Assembly (NCBI GenBank): GCA_022578965.1 | Contig: MU400745.1 | Span: forward strand, 1 to 59,007 | Length of the DNA stretch: 59,007 nucleotides | Origin: Xylaria sp. FL1777 | Lineage: Eukaryota; Ascomycota; Sordariomycetes; Xylariales; Xylariaceae | Reading direction: 5' to 3' | Part shown: in pieces, positions 37,101-49,499 of the stretch | How the letters are laid out: each line of letters starts with the position of its first letter | Numbering within the stretch: position 1 is the first letter of the stretch | The notes under the pieces: generated by a model | The model's database searches: none | Told to the model about the DNA's origin: nothing | Seen by the model: only the letters and a program-made list of their open reading frames with translations | Program-made: the position numbers and the translations under genes

Positions 37101-40100
37101 ATTGCAAATACTTAAAAAATAAAGTTAATTATTTAATTTAGTTTTTTGCTAATTGTTTACTAAAGATATTTTTATAAGTTCATTTTTAAAGATATTAATA
37201 ATACTTTAGTTTTGCTAGATTTTAAAAATCTTGTTAATTAATTGCAGGATTTCTTTTGCTATTATATTTTTGCTAGTATAAATAAAGTAGCTAGCTAATA
37301 ATATAACCTTGTTTTTTTTGTTAAGTTTTTTAATTCTTAAAGTAAAAATAATTTTGCAAATTTTAAGTTTTAGCGCGTTTAAATTTATTGTGTTATTTAT
37401 TTTCTTTAGTAGCTAGTTAGCTAATCTTTTAATTATGCTATATACTATATTAATAATTAAGCTAGTAGTTAAAATATTAGCTTGTTTAAGCATGTTTATT
37501 ATATTAGCAATATTAGTTATATTAGTGTAAAGGTTAAAGTTATAGCTAAAAATATACGTATTAATAATAATTTATTTAAGCATAAAAGTTAAGTTAATTA
37601 ACTTATTTATATAGAACGCATTAAAAAACTTAAAGTTATTAAAAATATAAATGCTTTTATTAATAATATTTAAGCTAGCATTAGTAGCATTAATAGTTTT
37701 AGCGCTAATGTTTTTAAGTGTTATATTAAATAAAGCATTTATAGCTATAATGCTTATAGCTAATATAACTATTTTTAAACATGTTTTTTAGGATCTTTTT
37801 TTAGCTTTATTACTAAAGGATTGCTTTTAAATAGTACTAATATAAGTACTTTTAAGTATAGTTTTAATTTAAAGCAAAAAATTAGCTAAAACTATACTTT
37901 TAGAAATAATAAACTTAATAAGTATAGTTATACCATTTTTATAAAATAGCTTAAACATAAAGTTATAATTAGCAAGCAAAGGTTTATACGTAATTAAAGC
38001 TTATATTATAGCACTAAGCTTAAAAAATATCTTATAAACTAAAATAACTTTTTATATACATAAGTGTATACATAAATATACTTAAAATGGAATTTTAAAG
38101 TTATTTATGTTAGCTATAGTTATTTTTGCTTTTTTATAATTAATAACTGCACTTTATAGATTTAAATACTTAGTGCTTAGCAAAAAACAAGGTGTTATAT
38201 TTTCTTTAATTACTTAAGCTTTTTCTTTAATTTGCAAAAGCTTAAAAAATTTATAATTATTATGTTTTAATAAGTAAAGTTTAAACTTAGCTTTTAATAT
38301 GCAATAAAAGCAGTTTTTACTAATGCTTTTAATTTTTTTTGCTTGTTAACCTTTTTAATGTTTAATTATATGTTCGTAAGTATTAAAAAGCTTACGCGTA
38401 ATAATGCTTTGTAATGCACTTATATTTAAGCATACTTAAATCTTTTTGCTATTAGGTTTAACGTATATATTTACTTTAAAATACAAGTATTTAATGCTAA
38501 AACATTTTAATAAGTTATTTAAAGTATTAGCAACTAAAAATGCTTAACATATATAAAGTATAATTAGCTTAGCTTTAAATTTAGCGCTTTTAATTTTTAT
38601 TAAAACGCTTATTTTTAGCTAATATAAAGCTAAGTTTACTTATAATTTGTTTGTACTGCAGGTCTTTAAATAGCAAAACAGCTAATTATAAAAATTAAAC
38701 AAGATGCAATAATGCTTATATATACGCGTTATTAAATCAGCAAGTAACTAAAATGTAATTTGTTTATATAAGCAATTAGTATATTTATAAGCGTGTTAAT
38801 TTTTATTATGTAATAAGTTAAAAGTCTTTTTATAGTACTTATATATATTACTATAGTTTATTACTATAAAAGCTACGCTATTTAAGCTTTTTAAAAAAAA
38901 AAAGTTAAATTCTTAAATTTAAAAAAAATGAACTTAAAATTAGAGTTTATAAAATAAGCTTAGTTATAATTTTTTTTGTGCTTATTATATTTATTTTAAC
39001 AACGTTTATAACTATGTTTACGTTTATGTTCTTTTTTTTTTTATAAAGGCTTATTGTTGTTTTTACTATTTTTGCTAAATTTATTTTTATTTTTTAACTA
39101 ATATTTATACTTGTTTTTATAGGACTTGCAAAGCAAAAGCAATTAATATTATATGTATTGCTTTTTTTTTTTGCATGCATAAAGAAATATTTTTTTTGCT
39201 GCTATAATAAGGATTAGCTTTGCTTTAGCAACCTTAGTTATATATTTAGCCAAAGATTTTTTCTTTTTAAAAACGTAAAAATATTGCTTAATGTTTATAT
39301 TTATATAAGTTTAAATAAAAACTATTACGTTTTGCTAATTATTATTATCTTTAGTTAAGGTTTTTATTGCTTTAGTATATTGCAGCTTTTTTTAAATAAA
39401 GGTTATTATTGTTATGTTTTTTTAAGCTATGTTTTCTAAAGTAAGCTTAGTGCTATTAAATTGTTAAATTGCTTTAAAAGCAAACATTGCAAATTAAATC
39501 ATAAGTTCATTAAGTATTTTGTTTAATTTTTTAGCATAATAGCTTATATGTATAACTAATGTTAACTTATTATTTTATTATATTATTGCAGTACTTTTTA
39601 ACAAGGTTTAAAACATTTTTAATATTTGCTTTTTATTAAAGTTATAAGTGCTTAAGTCTTTAAAAAACAAAGAAATATAATTTATAAAGCAATAAATGTT
39701 AATAAAAATCAATTTATTACTATTTATAACTATGCTAACATTTTTAAGATTATTTTAATTAGGATTAAAATAGCTAATATTAAAACGTTTTAGTTTATTT
39801 AATCTGCTAATAATAAATTTAGTTGATTTTTTTTTAAAGGTAGCACTTTAGTTAATACGATTGCTTTAATTAAGCAAATTAACTTTATTTTTGCAAAGAG
39901 GTTATTTATTGCTTTTATTATTACTATTGTTATTATTTAAAAGATTATTATCTAGATTTAAATTAATGTTTATATTTATGTTTATGTTTATATGTTTTTT
40001 AGCTTTTTTTTTATAATTATTAAAAGCATAACTTTTTGTTTTTTTAAACTATTAGTACGTAATAAAAAACTTAAACAGTTTATTTTAGTTAAAACTATTA

Positions 40101-41100
40101 CTTTTAAATGCTGCTTTATGTATAATTAGTTATATAAGTATAAAAGTAGCAGCTTTTATATTAAAGATAAAAGTAAAGTTAGTTATTATAAGTAGCACAA
40201 TTATTATTGTTATATTAGCTGTAATACTTGCTATAAATAGTACAAAAAGCATAAAAGCTACTATTTAAATAAAAAGTGCTACTAAAGAAGCCATTAATTA
40301 AATAGTTTTAATTAATAAACGTAGTACTATATTAAAGTTAAACTAAAAAGCAAAAGAATAATTAATGCTTATTAAATTAAAAGTTGCTAAATATAATAGC
40401 TTTTATAGTAATTTTTAATAAAAGTTGCTTGCTGATTTAATAAGCGTAACTATTATAAGTATTAAAAATAAAGCTGCTTTATTTTTACGAAGTAATTGTA
40501 ATTTAAAACTAAGTGCATTTGCATAAAGTAAAAGTAAAAATAATTAAAGCTAAAGTAAAACTAGTTATTTTAGTATTAGCTAACGTAGTACTAGCTAGTG
40601 TAGCAATAGTGTTTTTAATAGTAATAATGCTAAGCTATTGCAAGTATAAAGTGTATAGTTTAGAAGTTTTTTTAATATATTTTCCGTTTAATTATTACTT
40701 TTAATAACTTGGTTTATTGTTTTTTAGAAATAATTAACTTGCTTACTTAAGGTATTTAAATCTTTAATAAACATTTCACTAGTTTTTAAAAGATTTAACT
40801 TATAACAAATATTTTTATTTAGTTTTTTTTAGTTTTGTATAATTTAGGCTATTTTTTAATCTTGATTAGCTAACTTATTTGTTAAGTATTGCTATGTTTT
40901 TTTATTATTGCTTATTTGCTTTAAAGTTAACAATAAACTGTTTTTTTTACTTTTTTTAAAAAGAAAAGCATTAGTATTAGCATTAGCTATAGCTGTTTCT
41001 TTTAGTAGAAAAGCACTTATAGTTTGTAAGTCTTAAGTTCTTTTTTTAAAACAAATTAGCTTAAAAGTAAGCATAAAACGTAGTAGTTGCAAACTATAAA
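37101..41100 (-). other. Element E 5' coding region (expected gag/protease), not resolved
   Basis: By position upstream of RT on the minus strand. No zinc knuckle or protease motif read with confidence. The 63-codon open frame at 40513-40704 on the plus strand is antisense to the element and low-complexity, so not called. Confidence 0.4.
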
Positions 41101-42210
41101 GTGCATGCAATATTAGCAATTAATTTAGTAAGTTAGCCGGTTTTTTGCTTTTAGAAAGTTTAAGCGGTTAATTTAGCAAGTTAGCTAGTTTTTTGCTTAT
41201 TTTAGCTAATTTTAGTGTTGAATTTTTAACAACAAACTTGGTTTTAAATCTTTTGTAGTTTAACAAAATATTTATTTGCGAATTTAAAAGTAAGTTATTA
41301 AGATATATAAATAAGTCAGCAGAATATTTGCTTAATAAATTGTTTTGTTTATTATTTTAGCTTATTATTAAAGCTAATGGCAATAAGTAGCGCAAACTAA
41401 AAAATAACGTAAAGTATAAAATGTAAGTATATAAAGTAGTGCTAAGATTTAATGCGTTAAAATATGCAAGTATATAAATAAATATAAATTAGCATATTTA
41501 TAAAACTTGGAAAATTTCTTTAAGTTTAACCGGGTTTATACCTAATTAAGTTAATATTATTTGTTTATTAGCTGCTTTATTAAATTGTTATATAACTTTA
41601 TAAAGCAGGTAATTTAAAATCAAAGGTGCAATTAAATATAACGCAGATATAAATTAAGTGAAATGTATTAAGTGTTGCATGTGTTAAAGAACTTAATGCA
41701 AGCAAAAAATAGCTAAGTGTAGTGCAAACTAATGTTTTAAAAACTAAAGGTTGTATAACTATAAACGTTAACATAAAGTTAAATATAGTGGTGTTTAAGC
41801 AGCATAGCTATTTAATAAGTATAAAGTATATAAAGTACTTAGTTAGTAAATAAATAATTAATGATTAATGCTTGCAAATAGCATAAATTCTTGCGGATTA
41901 ACTGCAAGTAGCATAAATTTTAGCAAATTAACTTTAACGGAAATTAAAGTAAATACTAAAAGCGCTTTAAATGTTATAAGAACTAATTTAAAAAGGGTGA
42001 ATAATAAAGCTTACGTGATTTAAGAGCTAAACTTTATTCGTTTTGCGTAGTTTTATTAAAAGAGGTTTAAATGTTATAAAAACTAATTTAAACAAAATAA
42101 CAGTAAACTATGTAAATAAAAAAGCTATACTATATTCTACGCACACAATTTGCTAGCAAAGAAAAAAAACTAAAGTATAAAGTATTAATTATAGGGCTTA
42201 TTTTACTATT
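41101..42210 (-). other. Element E 5' leader with short direct repeats
   Basis: Between the presumed gag start and the 5' LTR. Contains direct repeats: a block with AGTTAGCCGGTTTTTTGCTT at 41141-41160 and AGTTAGCTAGTTTTTTGCTT at 41181-41200; GCAAATAGCATAAATTCTTG and its partner about 30 bp apart near 41874-41935; and AATGTTATAARAACTAATTT at about 41969 and 42070. The base composition is slightly richer than the coding part. A repetitive untranslated leader is plausible. Confidence 0.5.
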
Positions 42211-42417
42211 TAGTAAGGTTTACTATAAGTAGTAAAACAATTAAGCTTAAAAAGTGTAATATAAATTAGAAAAAAAGGGGCTTTGCAAGCAATTGTTATG
42301 CAATTGCTTTAAGCATAAGCTTTATATAGCTATTTAGCTAAGCTATTATAGCTACAAGTGGAAATACTACTATAGCTAAACCTTATAAATATAAAGTTCT
42401 TTTTTTAGTTTATATTA
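42211..42417 (-). repeat. 5' LTR of element E (right end)
   Basis: Starts TAGTAAGGTTTACTATAAG and ends AGTTTATATTA on the plus strand, 207 bp, matching 33675-33881. Because the element is on the minus strand this right-hand copy is the 5' LTR and would hold the promoter. Confidence 0.85.
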
Positions 42418-42422
42418 AATGT
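42418..42422. repeat. Target-site duplication AATGT, right of element E
   Basis: Exact repeat of 33670-33674, directly after the LTR end TATATTA. Confidence 0.85.
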
Positions 42423-43474
42423 ATATTTTGCTTTTTTAGTTATTTGTAAGTACGTACTTTAACTAGTTATTTAATAAAAAGCAGCTATTATGTTATTTTA
42501 AATATGCGTTATTTTATTATTATTTAAGTATTGCTTGTTACTTTTTTTTTTTTTCTTTTTTTTTTTTTACGTTTTTTTTTTTTTTTTTTTTTTATTTTAT
42601 TACTTGCAAAAGATAGCAAAACTTTGCACATTTAGCTATTATAACGTTTTATAAACTCATTTACTTTCATTAATTATCTTTATTGCTAATATAAAGACTT
42701 TATGGTTTATATAATTAACTAATAAAAGTAGCTCTAGTTTTAGCTTTTTACTTAAATTAACCTTTAAAAATAAAAATACCCTTAAACAAAAAAAAACGCT
42801 AATTTAATTAACTTTACTAAAAATATTAACTCTTTAGTTAATTTTTTTAAAAACACTAATTTTTTAAAAGCTAAATACCCTTAAAAAAACATATGCTTTT
42901 AAAAAAACACATATTTTTAAAAATATTGCCCTTATTTTTTTTAAGATTATTAGCATATTAAAAAACAACAAAATATGTTTTTTATTTATTAAAGAAGTTA
43001 TAAGTATATTTAATAAAGCAAATAACTTAACTAAAACTATTATAAATATATTTTAAAAAATAGTATATTACTAAAATAGCATTAAAGATTTCTAAATATA
43101 GGTATTTTATTTATAAAACTTAACATTAAACAAGGAATTATAAAAAAGCAAATATAACACTTTTAAATAATAAGTAAAAAAGTTATATAATAAAATATGC
43201 AAAAATATTATAAATAAAAAACAAAAAATCAAAAACTAAAAAGCAAAAACAGTTAAATCTTTAATTATGTTAAGCGCTTTAAGTTTGTAGTTTTAGCACT
43301 TAATTAAGTTAAAATTCCGCAATTTTTTTAACAAACTTTAAAACTAAATAGCATAAAACAATATAAGCTATTTATTTGCTATAGCATTATTAAATATATA
43401 AACATATTATTAAATTGCGCTAAGCGTTACTAAAAAGCAAAGTATTTAAAAAACCTTTAGTACATAAACGATTA
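42423..43474. other. AT-rich spacer with a long poly(T) tract
   Basis: 42541-42593 is almost pure T with single C, AC and G breaks. Such a tract could be the A-tail of a minus-strand LINE, but no LINE coding trace was recognised to its right. The rest has A-rich segments and no gene. Confidence 0.45.
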
Positions 43475-43482
43475 ATATAAAA
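43475..43482. repeat. 8-bp target-site duplication ATATAAAA, left of MULE
   Basis: Exact repeat of 47059-47066. Eight base pairs fits hAT, Mutator-like and a few other DNA transposon groups. Confidence 0.85.
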
Positions 43483-43572
43483 AGGAATTAATATAAACAC
43501 ATAAAGAATTAATATAAACATATAATCTTATAAACACATAATGCTTTTATTGGCTTAATTAAAAAATGTTAG
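43483..43572 (+). repeat. Left TIR of MULE
   Basis: Contains three reiterated ATAAACACATAA-like motifs at 43493, 43514 and 43530, matching the offsets of the three ACARACACATGA motifs in the MITE end. It continues through GCTTTTATTGGCTTAATTAA, also found inverted near the right end. Confidence 0.82.
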
Positions 43573-44640
43573 TGTATACCGTTTTTTTTTATGTACTTAA
43601 TGTTGTTTATTTTATATTTTTCCTTATATATTCTGTTGATTTAATCCTGTTTATACTTTACATTTTACGCTTTTTATTTTGTTAATACTAAAAACATATT
43701 TATTATATACTTTAATCTTGTAATACTAATTAACTTTTATATTATATAATGTTTTCCGAACTTTTTAAGCTTTAGTTATTATATAAACGCGCTTTTACTT
43801 TAAATAATTTATTTTATTGTTAAAAAAAACAACGCACGTTTTGTTACTTTTTTTTTGTTTATTTTTTTTACGTAATAAGCTATTTGCTGCTTTTATAACT
43901 ACTTTAACTTGCTAATCCTTTATATTTAGTTGTAATAGCAAAAGTATTTTTTTATTTTATAGCTTTAGTAATAATAATGCTTTTAATAATATTTTTAGTG
44001 CTTACTTTTATTTTTTTAGCACTATTTTATATTTATGTAGCTATAAAAAACTTAATAAGCTAGCATAAAAAATCTATACTAATTATAAAATTTCTTTTAG
44101 CAATATTTTCTTTTATTTATTAAAGCTTTAATATATATAAATACTTATGCTTAGCTTAAAAGCTAGTTTTATTTTTGTTCTTTTAAAATCTTAGTTTGCT
44201 AAATTGTTTTATATTGCTAGCTTATTAACTATTACTTGTAAAAAATTTATATTAGCTTTATAGTTAGTTTATAAAATTATAAAAAAAAGTTAATAGCTTT
44301 TTATAAACTTAGTTCGCTTATATAAACGCGTATACTAATAAAAAAATAAATAAAAGTAGTTATTATTAAATTTAAATAGCTATAACTTTTTTTTTTTATA
44401 TTTATTGCTTTAACGTTTATTAGCAAAGTTATTTGCACTAAGTTTAATTAAAGCTGCTTTATTTATAATAGCATTACTTAAACAAACTTCTTTTATACTA
44501 GCTTTACTATTTAAAGCAAACATTTTGTTAGCTAGCTATTATTTACTATTTTTAATTCTAAAAACTATTTTTAACTTACTTATTTTAAGCAACTTATTTT
44601 TTATAGCTAACGCGCTTTTTAACTACGTTAATTTATTTTT
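43573..44640. other. MULE 5' internal region, T-rich, no domain recognised
   Basis: Between the left TIR and the A-rich transposase region. No protein trace was resolved. It might be promoter/leader sequence or a separate minus-strand gene. Confidence 0.35.
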
Positions 44641-46960
44641 AAAAAACAATAAGTTTAGTTTTATTAAAAACTATATATATTTGTTTAAAAAACAACCAAT
44701 TTAATTCTTTATTAAATATAACCGATTTAAACAAGTTAAAAAAAGCAAAAGCAACAAACTTTAGTAGCAAAAGTCTTAAAAAACTAGCTATAAATAAATA
44801 ATTATTACTAAAGCTATAAACAAAAGTTAATAATTATTACAACTATATAAAAATATAAAACATTATTAGTATAATTATAGCTTAAGCTTAAACTCTTTTG
44901 TTTATTTTTTTTATTGCAAACTTATAAAGTTAATAAAAGCAACTATTAAATTAACTAGCTGCTAAATTAATATTTAAGCTTAAAATATTTAAAATATAGT
45001 AAAACAATAATATAAAAAGTCCGTTTTTACTTAAAAAAATATTTATAATGCTTAAAGCTTTATTAACTAAGCTAAGCTAAATAGCTATAACTTAACTACT
45101 GCTTTTATTAAGCTTTTTAATAAAGAAAAAGTTTTTTATTTAGTAAAGTAAACTAATAATAAGCTAAACTACTTAGTTAAACTAATTTAAACGTTTTTTT
45201 ACTACTTAAAAATATAAAAGCAATTCTTTAAGGTTATTAGCTTTAATAATATATATAATACTAATTAATTTAAGTTGCTATTGTTTTAAGCAATAAATTA
45301 AACTTGCTTAAAAATAGTTTTTAATGCTATATTTAGCTTAATTAATAATAAAAAGCAAAAAAGCTTCTAGTTTTTAGCTAAAAATATTCGTTAGCTTATA
45401 ATATAACATGTAATATAAAAGCTTAATATAGTTATAACTAATTATAACAAAGCAATAAAAGCTATATTAAATTACTAGTTTTTTTTTTTATAGCAGTAAA
45501 TTTGCATATATTACATTAATTTTAACGTTTTGCTTAAAGCTAAACAAAAATAAGTTTTAAGTTAAATTAACAGTAATAGCTTTATTACTAGCAAAAATAA
45601 AAATGCTGCTTTTGCTAATTATGCACTAATAAAGTTAACTTCTTTAAACAAGCAGCTAATTAAAGCTACGTTTATTAATAATAAAGAAATTCTTTATATA
45701 TACTAAAGCGTTTTAATTATATAAAAAAAAGTAATATTTACAAAAACAAAAGCTATGCATAAAAAAGCATAAGTTAATTTTTGCTAATAATTTAATAACT
45801 AGCGCCTTATTTTATAATATATTTATAAAACTTATATGCTTTTTAAAATGTAATAAACACGTTATTATATTTATAAATATTACAACTTTAATATTTAAGT
45901 TATATTAAGCATAAAAGCAAGCAACAATAATATAAAAAGCTATTTTTTAAATAGCATAAGTTACTTATATAGTTTTATTAAAGCAATACAAAAAATAATA
46001 GCTAACTAAAAGCATAACTTTAAATAACCTTATGCTTAAAATAAAGTTTTAATTTAACGTAAATATTTATTATTGTTTTTTAATTACTTAAGCAAGCTTT
46101 AAATAATTATAGCTTTAAAAAAGCTTAATTTATTTAACCTGCAATATTGCATTGCTTATAAAGCTATATTAAGCATAAATAACCTTTTTTTACTAAACAT
46201 TAAACATTATACTAATAACTGTTTAGTTTTTATTAAACTTAAGATCTTATATTATTACAAGGTTTACTTTAAGCTAGCATATATAAGCTTTTTTAATAAA
46301 TTAAACATTTACTTATATTAAAGGTTATAAAAATTGTTATTAAAAAATATATATAAATAAATCTACAACTTTAAAATTGCTATAATGCTTTATAATTAAT
46401 TAAAAAACTCTATAAAAGCAATTCTTAGTAAGCTTACAATTAAACTAAGTAAGCTATTAAGCAAAGCTTTAAAAAAACAGCTAACAAGCTAAAAATAAAA
46501 TTGCTTACTAAGTAGCTAAAATAAGTTAACTTTAGCTAAGCTTAAGCAAAACAAAAGCTAATATAGCAATGCTAACAAAAGTAATAGTTATTTTTTTATT
46601 TAGCGCTAAATACATAGTTAATTAATAATGCTTAAAGCAAAAAAAACTATAAGTAGTAAGTTTAACAAGCATTAAATGTAGCTTAATATTTAAAAGAAGA
46701 AAAATTAATAAAAGCTAAAATAATTAAATTAATAAATACTTAATACAACTGTTTATAGTAGTTTAATAATATTTTATAAGTAAAAACTACTATTATAACA
46801 TATAAAATGTTAATATTTAAAAGCTAATATATTATTTAAATAGTTTATTATAATACTTATATTAAAAAGTCTGCATAAAAATAATGCTATTAAAAAAAAA
46901 TTAAGCTCTAAATTTAATTAGTTAAATAAAAATAAAAAGTAAATCTATTAAAGCAGGAAA
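44640..46960 (+). pseudogene. Decayed MULE transposase
   Basis: Ancestrally the DDE transposase that cuts at the TIRs. The central block reads VISFNNIYNTN, stop, FKLLLF at 45233-45283, matching the MULE-domain pattern with D-x-T-Y-K-T-N followed by a Pro-Leu strand; the N-N pair stands where the first catalytic Asp should be. In the same frame 198 bases on, VITNYNKAIKAILN at 45431-45472 matches the second catalytic block (V-I-T-D-x-x-x-A), with N for D. The residues between fit the family spacing. The third acidic residue and any zinc or SWIM domain were not found. Stops are TAA/TAG. Start and end are uncertain. Confidence 0.72.
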
Positions 46961-46969
46961 TACTATAAA

Positions 46970-47058
46970 GTCCGTTTTTTAATTAAGCTAATAAAAGCAT
47001 TATATGTTTATAAAATCATGTGTTTGTATTAATTCTTTATGTATTTATATTAATTCCT
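46970..47058 (-). repeat. Right TIR of MULE
   Basis: Inverted copy of 43483-43572, ending TATTAATTCCT, with motifs TTATATGTTTAT, TCATGTGTTTGT and TTATGTATTTAT as complements of the left-end motifs. TCATGTGTTTGT has largely escaped mutation. Confidence 0.82.
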
Positions 47059-47066
47059 ATATAAAA
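47059..47066. repeat. 8-bp target-site duplication ATATAAAA, right of MULE
   Basis: Exact repeat of 43475-43482. Confidence 0.85.
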
Positions 47067-48636
47067 AGCTTTAATAATATTATTTATTGCAAGCTAACCA
47101 AAAAAAAAATAAAAGTAGCTTAAATAATAATTAGTTTATATAAGTTTTTAATAAATAAGCTATTTATACTAAAGCTAATAAAAAATAAGGAATTTAATAA
47201 AGCTATTAAGTTATTTAAAATAAGTAAATAAGCAACTAAATAATAGTTTTCTTTTACTAAAGCTAACTTATTTAAAGTTAAAAACAGCAGTAATATAACA
47301 TTTTAAGAAAAACCTATATTTATAAAGCTTAATACATTTAAATTTATAACTAAGTGTTTTTATAAAGCTACTATTTTATTAAACCTAAAAGCAGCCTTTA
47401 ATAAAATACACTAGTTAGCAAAATATAACGTTTTAAAGCCTTTTTTAAATATAGTAATAAAAGTGAAAAAAGCAATATATATATACTACTGCTAAATTTA
47501 GCTAATATATAGCCTTAGCATAAAACAGTTAAAACATAAGTTAAACTTTAACTATTTAATTAAAAAAATAACTAATCGTATATATAAATTAAAAGTGCAA
47601 ATAAACAAAAAGCCTAATGCAAAAAAGGACTTTTTTAACATAAAAAAAAAGCTAGTTTTTTTTTAAAATAATCTTAGCTTAATTAAGGTTTTTAAGCGCA
47701 AAGCTTTAAATTAGCTAGCAAGCAATAATATAAAACAATAAATATAACATTATTAAATTAGTAGCTATAAATACCATTATTATTAATTTTGCAATAATAG
47801 CGTTATTTTATGCAATAAACATATATTTTTAAAAAACAAAATAGTTAAAAGCTATAAATAATATAACTGTAATGCTAAATATACTATTAGCTTAGCTTTA
47901 TAATAGCTTTAAAATGCTTTTTGTTTTTAAAGCTCCTTAAATAAACTTAAACAATAACTTTTAGTTTTTAAATAAGGTTATATATATTTAAAAAGTTAGC
48001 TTAGTTTTTTTAACTACTATATAAAATATATTTAACCTAATAATTAATTAAGTAGTTATTTTGTTTTATTTAAATTTAAAGCTTACGTTATAACATATTA
48101 AAAATAAAGTTATAAATGTTTATAATATTAACCTTTTTTTGCTTAGTATATATAGCTAACGTTAAGTTATTTAGATTTAAAACAAGTATGTTTTGCTTTT
48201 AAAATTGCTTTTTTAATAAGCTAATTATAGCACGTATGTTATATAAAAAGCTTTAGCTGCTAATTTAATACTATTTAAACTTAGCATTTAAAAAAGCTTT
48301 AATAGCTACATTAGTAGCTATATAATCTTAATATAAGCTAATTTGCTTAATGTTATAGCTTATATGCTATTTAATTTAATTAACTAAATTGTTTAAATTA
48401 GCTATTAATAATAGCTTTATAACTAGTTTTAAAGGTTAAAAGTTTTTTAAAAGCTTAATAATAACTTTTGTTTACTTTTGTTTTAAAAAGGGCTTTTTAT
48501 AAAGTAAAAACTCTAAGTTTAACTTTGCTTTTAAGTTTAATTTTATTGCTAAGTTAACTTTTGTTCTTAAATTAAACTTTAATTTAAGCTGCTTAGCTAG
48601 TTTTCTTTTTGTTTTTTTATAATAAAATTTAATATA
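47067..48636. other. AT-rich DNA, weak coding-like traces only
   Basis: A-rich on the plus strand to about 47.9 kb, then T-rich. Hand translation gave lysine-rich stretches on both sides but no nameable domain. Short TTTGCTTTTAAGTTTAA-like units recur at about 48510-48580. Nothing else supported. Confidence 0.35.
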
Positions 48637-49149
48637 CTAATTAAGATTTGTTTAAAATAAAAAAGTCTTGCTATACTTATTGCAATAAAAATGTTCTTTA
48701 AAGTATATAGCTTAATTATACTAAACAAGATTTGTTTAAAATAAAAAGGTTTTGTTATACTTATTGCAGCAAAAACGTTCCTTAAAGTATATAGCTTAAT
48801 TATGCTAAACAAGATTTGTTTAAAATAAAAAAGTCTTGCTACATTTATTATAACAATAGCGTTCTTTAAGGTATATAGCGCAAATATGCTAATTAAGATT
48901 TTGTTTCCTTAAAAAGGTTTTATTATACTTATTGTAGCAATGCAAGCGTTCTTTAAAATATATAGCGCAAATATGCTAATTAAGATTTACTTTTTATATA
49001 AAAGTTAAGTTATATTTATTATAGTAATACAAGCGTTTCTTAAAGTATATAGCACAAATATATTAATTAAGATTTGCCTTTTATGCAAAAGTTAAGTTAT
49101 ATTTATTATAGTAATACAAGTGTTCTTTAAAGTATATAATATAAATATA
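48637..49149. repeat. 84/87-bp tandem repeat, 6 copies
   Basis: Copies start at 48637, 48721, 48805, 48889, 48976 and 49063, with unit lengths 84, 84, 84, 87, 87, 87, and a partial seventh from 49150. The unit opens CTAATTAAGATTTGTTTAAA and carries GTTCTTTAAAGTATATAGC. All lengths are multiples of three, which would suit an ancestral protein repeat of 28-29 residues. A 71-codon open frame at 48597-48812 (minus) follows from this periodicity; I do not call it a gene. Confidence 0.85.
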
Positions 49150-49499
49150 TTAATTATAGTGTGCTTTTTATATAAAATATTGCTTTTATATATATAGGTT
49201 ATAATTTTTAAATAAGCATAAAAAGTTATTTTAATAATTTTTAATTTTATTATTATTTAAATGGTTATATTATTTATAAAAGCAATAAGTTTTGCTTAAA
49301 AAAAACTTATTTAAGCACTTTTAGTAATTATATATACTGCTTAAAAAATAATAGTTATACTTATAATATATAAACATGCTTACTAAAAGCTAAAGTATAC
49401 TATATTTTAAACATAAAAAGTTATAGCTGCTATTTTTAATTTATAGCTTAACTAAAAGCAAAGCACTTTTTATAAACATTAACTAAAAGTATTTTACAT

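Larger units (their letters stand above)
33675..42417 (-). mobile_element. Complete RIP-degraded Ty3/gypsy LTR retrotransposon E
   Basis: 8.7 kb bounded by 207-bp LTRs (33675-33881 and 42211-42417) and the TSD AATGT. The plus strand is T-rich and pol reads on the minus strand: RT near 36.66 kb, then RNase H, integrase zinc finger and integrase core at falling coordinates, all in one frame. It is a different family from A/B and D: the LTRs share no obvious sequence and the RT active-site context differs. Gag should lie at about 37.5-41 kb but was not recognised. No convincing purine tract was seen beside the 3' LTR. Confidence 0.88.
43483..47058 (+). mobile_element. RIP-degraded Mutator-like DNA transposon (MULE) with TIRs and TSD
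   Basis: 3576 bp with terminal inverted repeats of about 90 bp (43483-43572 and about 46970-47058) and the perfect 8-bp TSD ATATAAAA. The ends read AGGAATTAATATAAACACAT, the mutated form of the unmutated MITE end GGGAATTGATACAAACACAT at 57926. The body carries transposase traces of the MULE type on the plus strand. TIR length, TSD size and transposase agree on a Mutator-like element. It is dead. As the only related coding element in view, it is a candidate source of mobilising enzyme for the MITE family. Confidence 0.85.

Noticed and set aside
40513..40704. 63-codon open frame inside element E
   Set aside because: Antisense to the element and low-complexity valine/lysine-rich sequence.
43483..47058. 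hAT transposon, because of the 8-bp TSD
   Set aside because: TIRs are about 90 bp and do not start CAG/TAG, and the transposase trace matches the MULE blocks. Not fully excluded.
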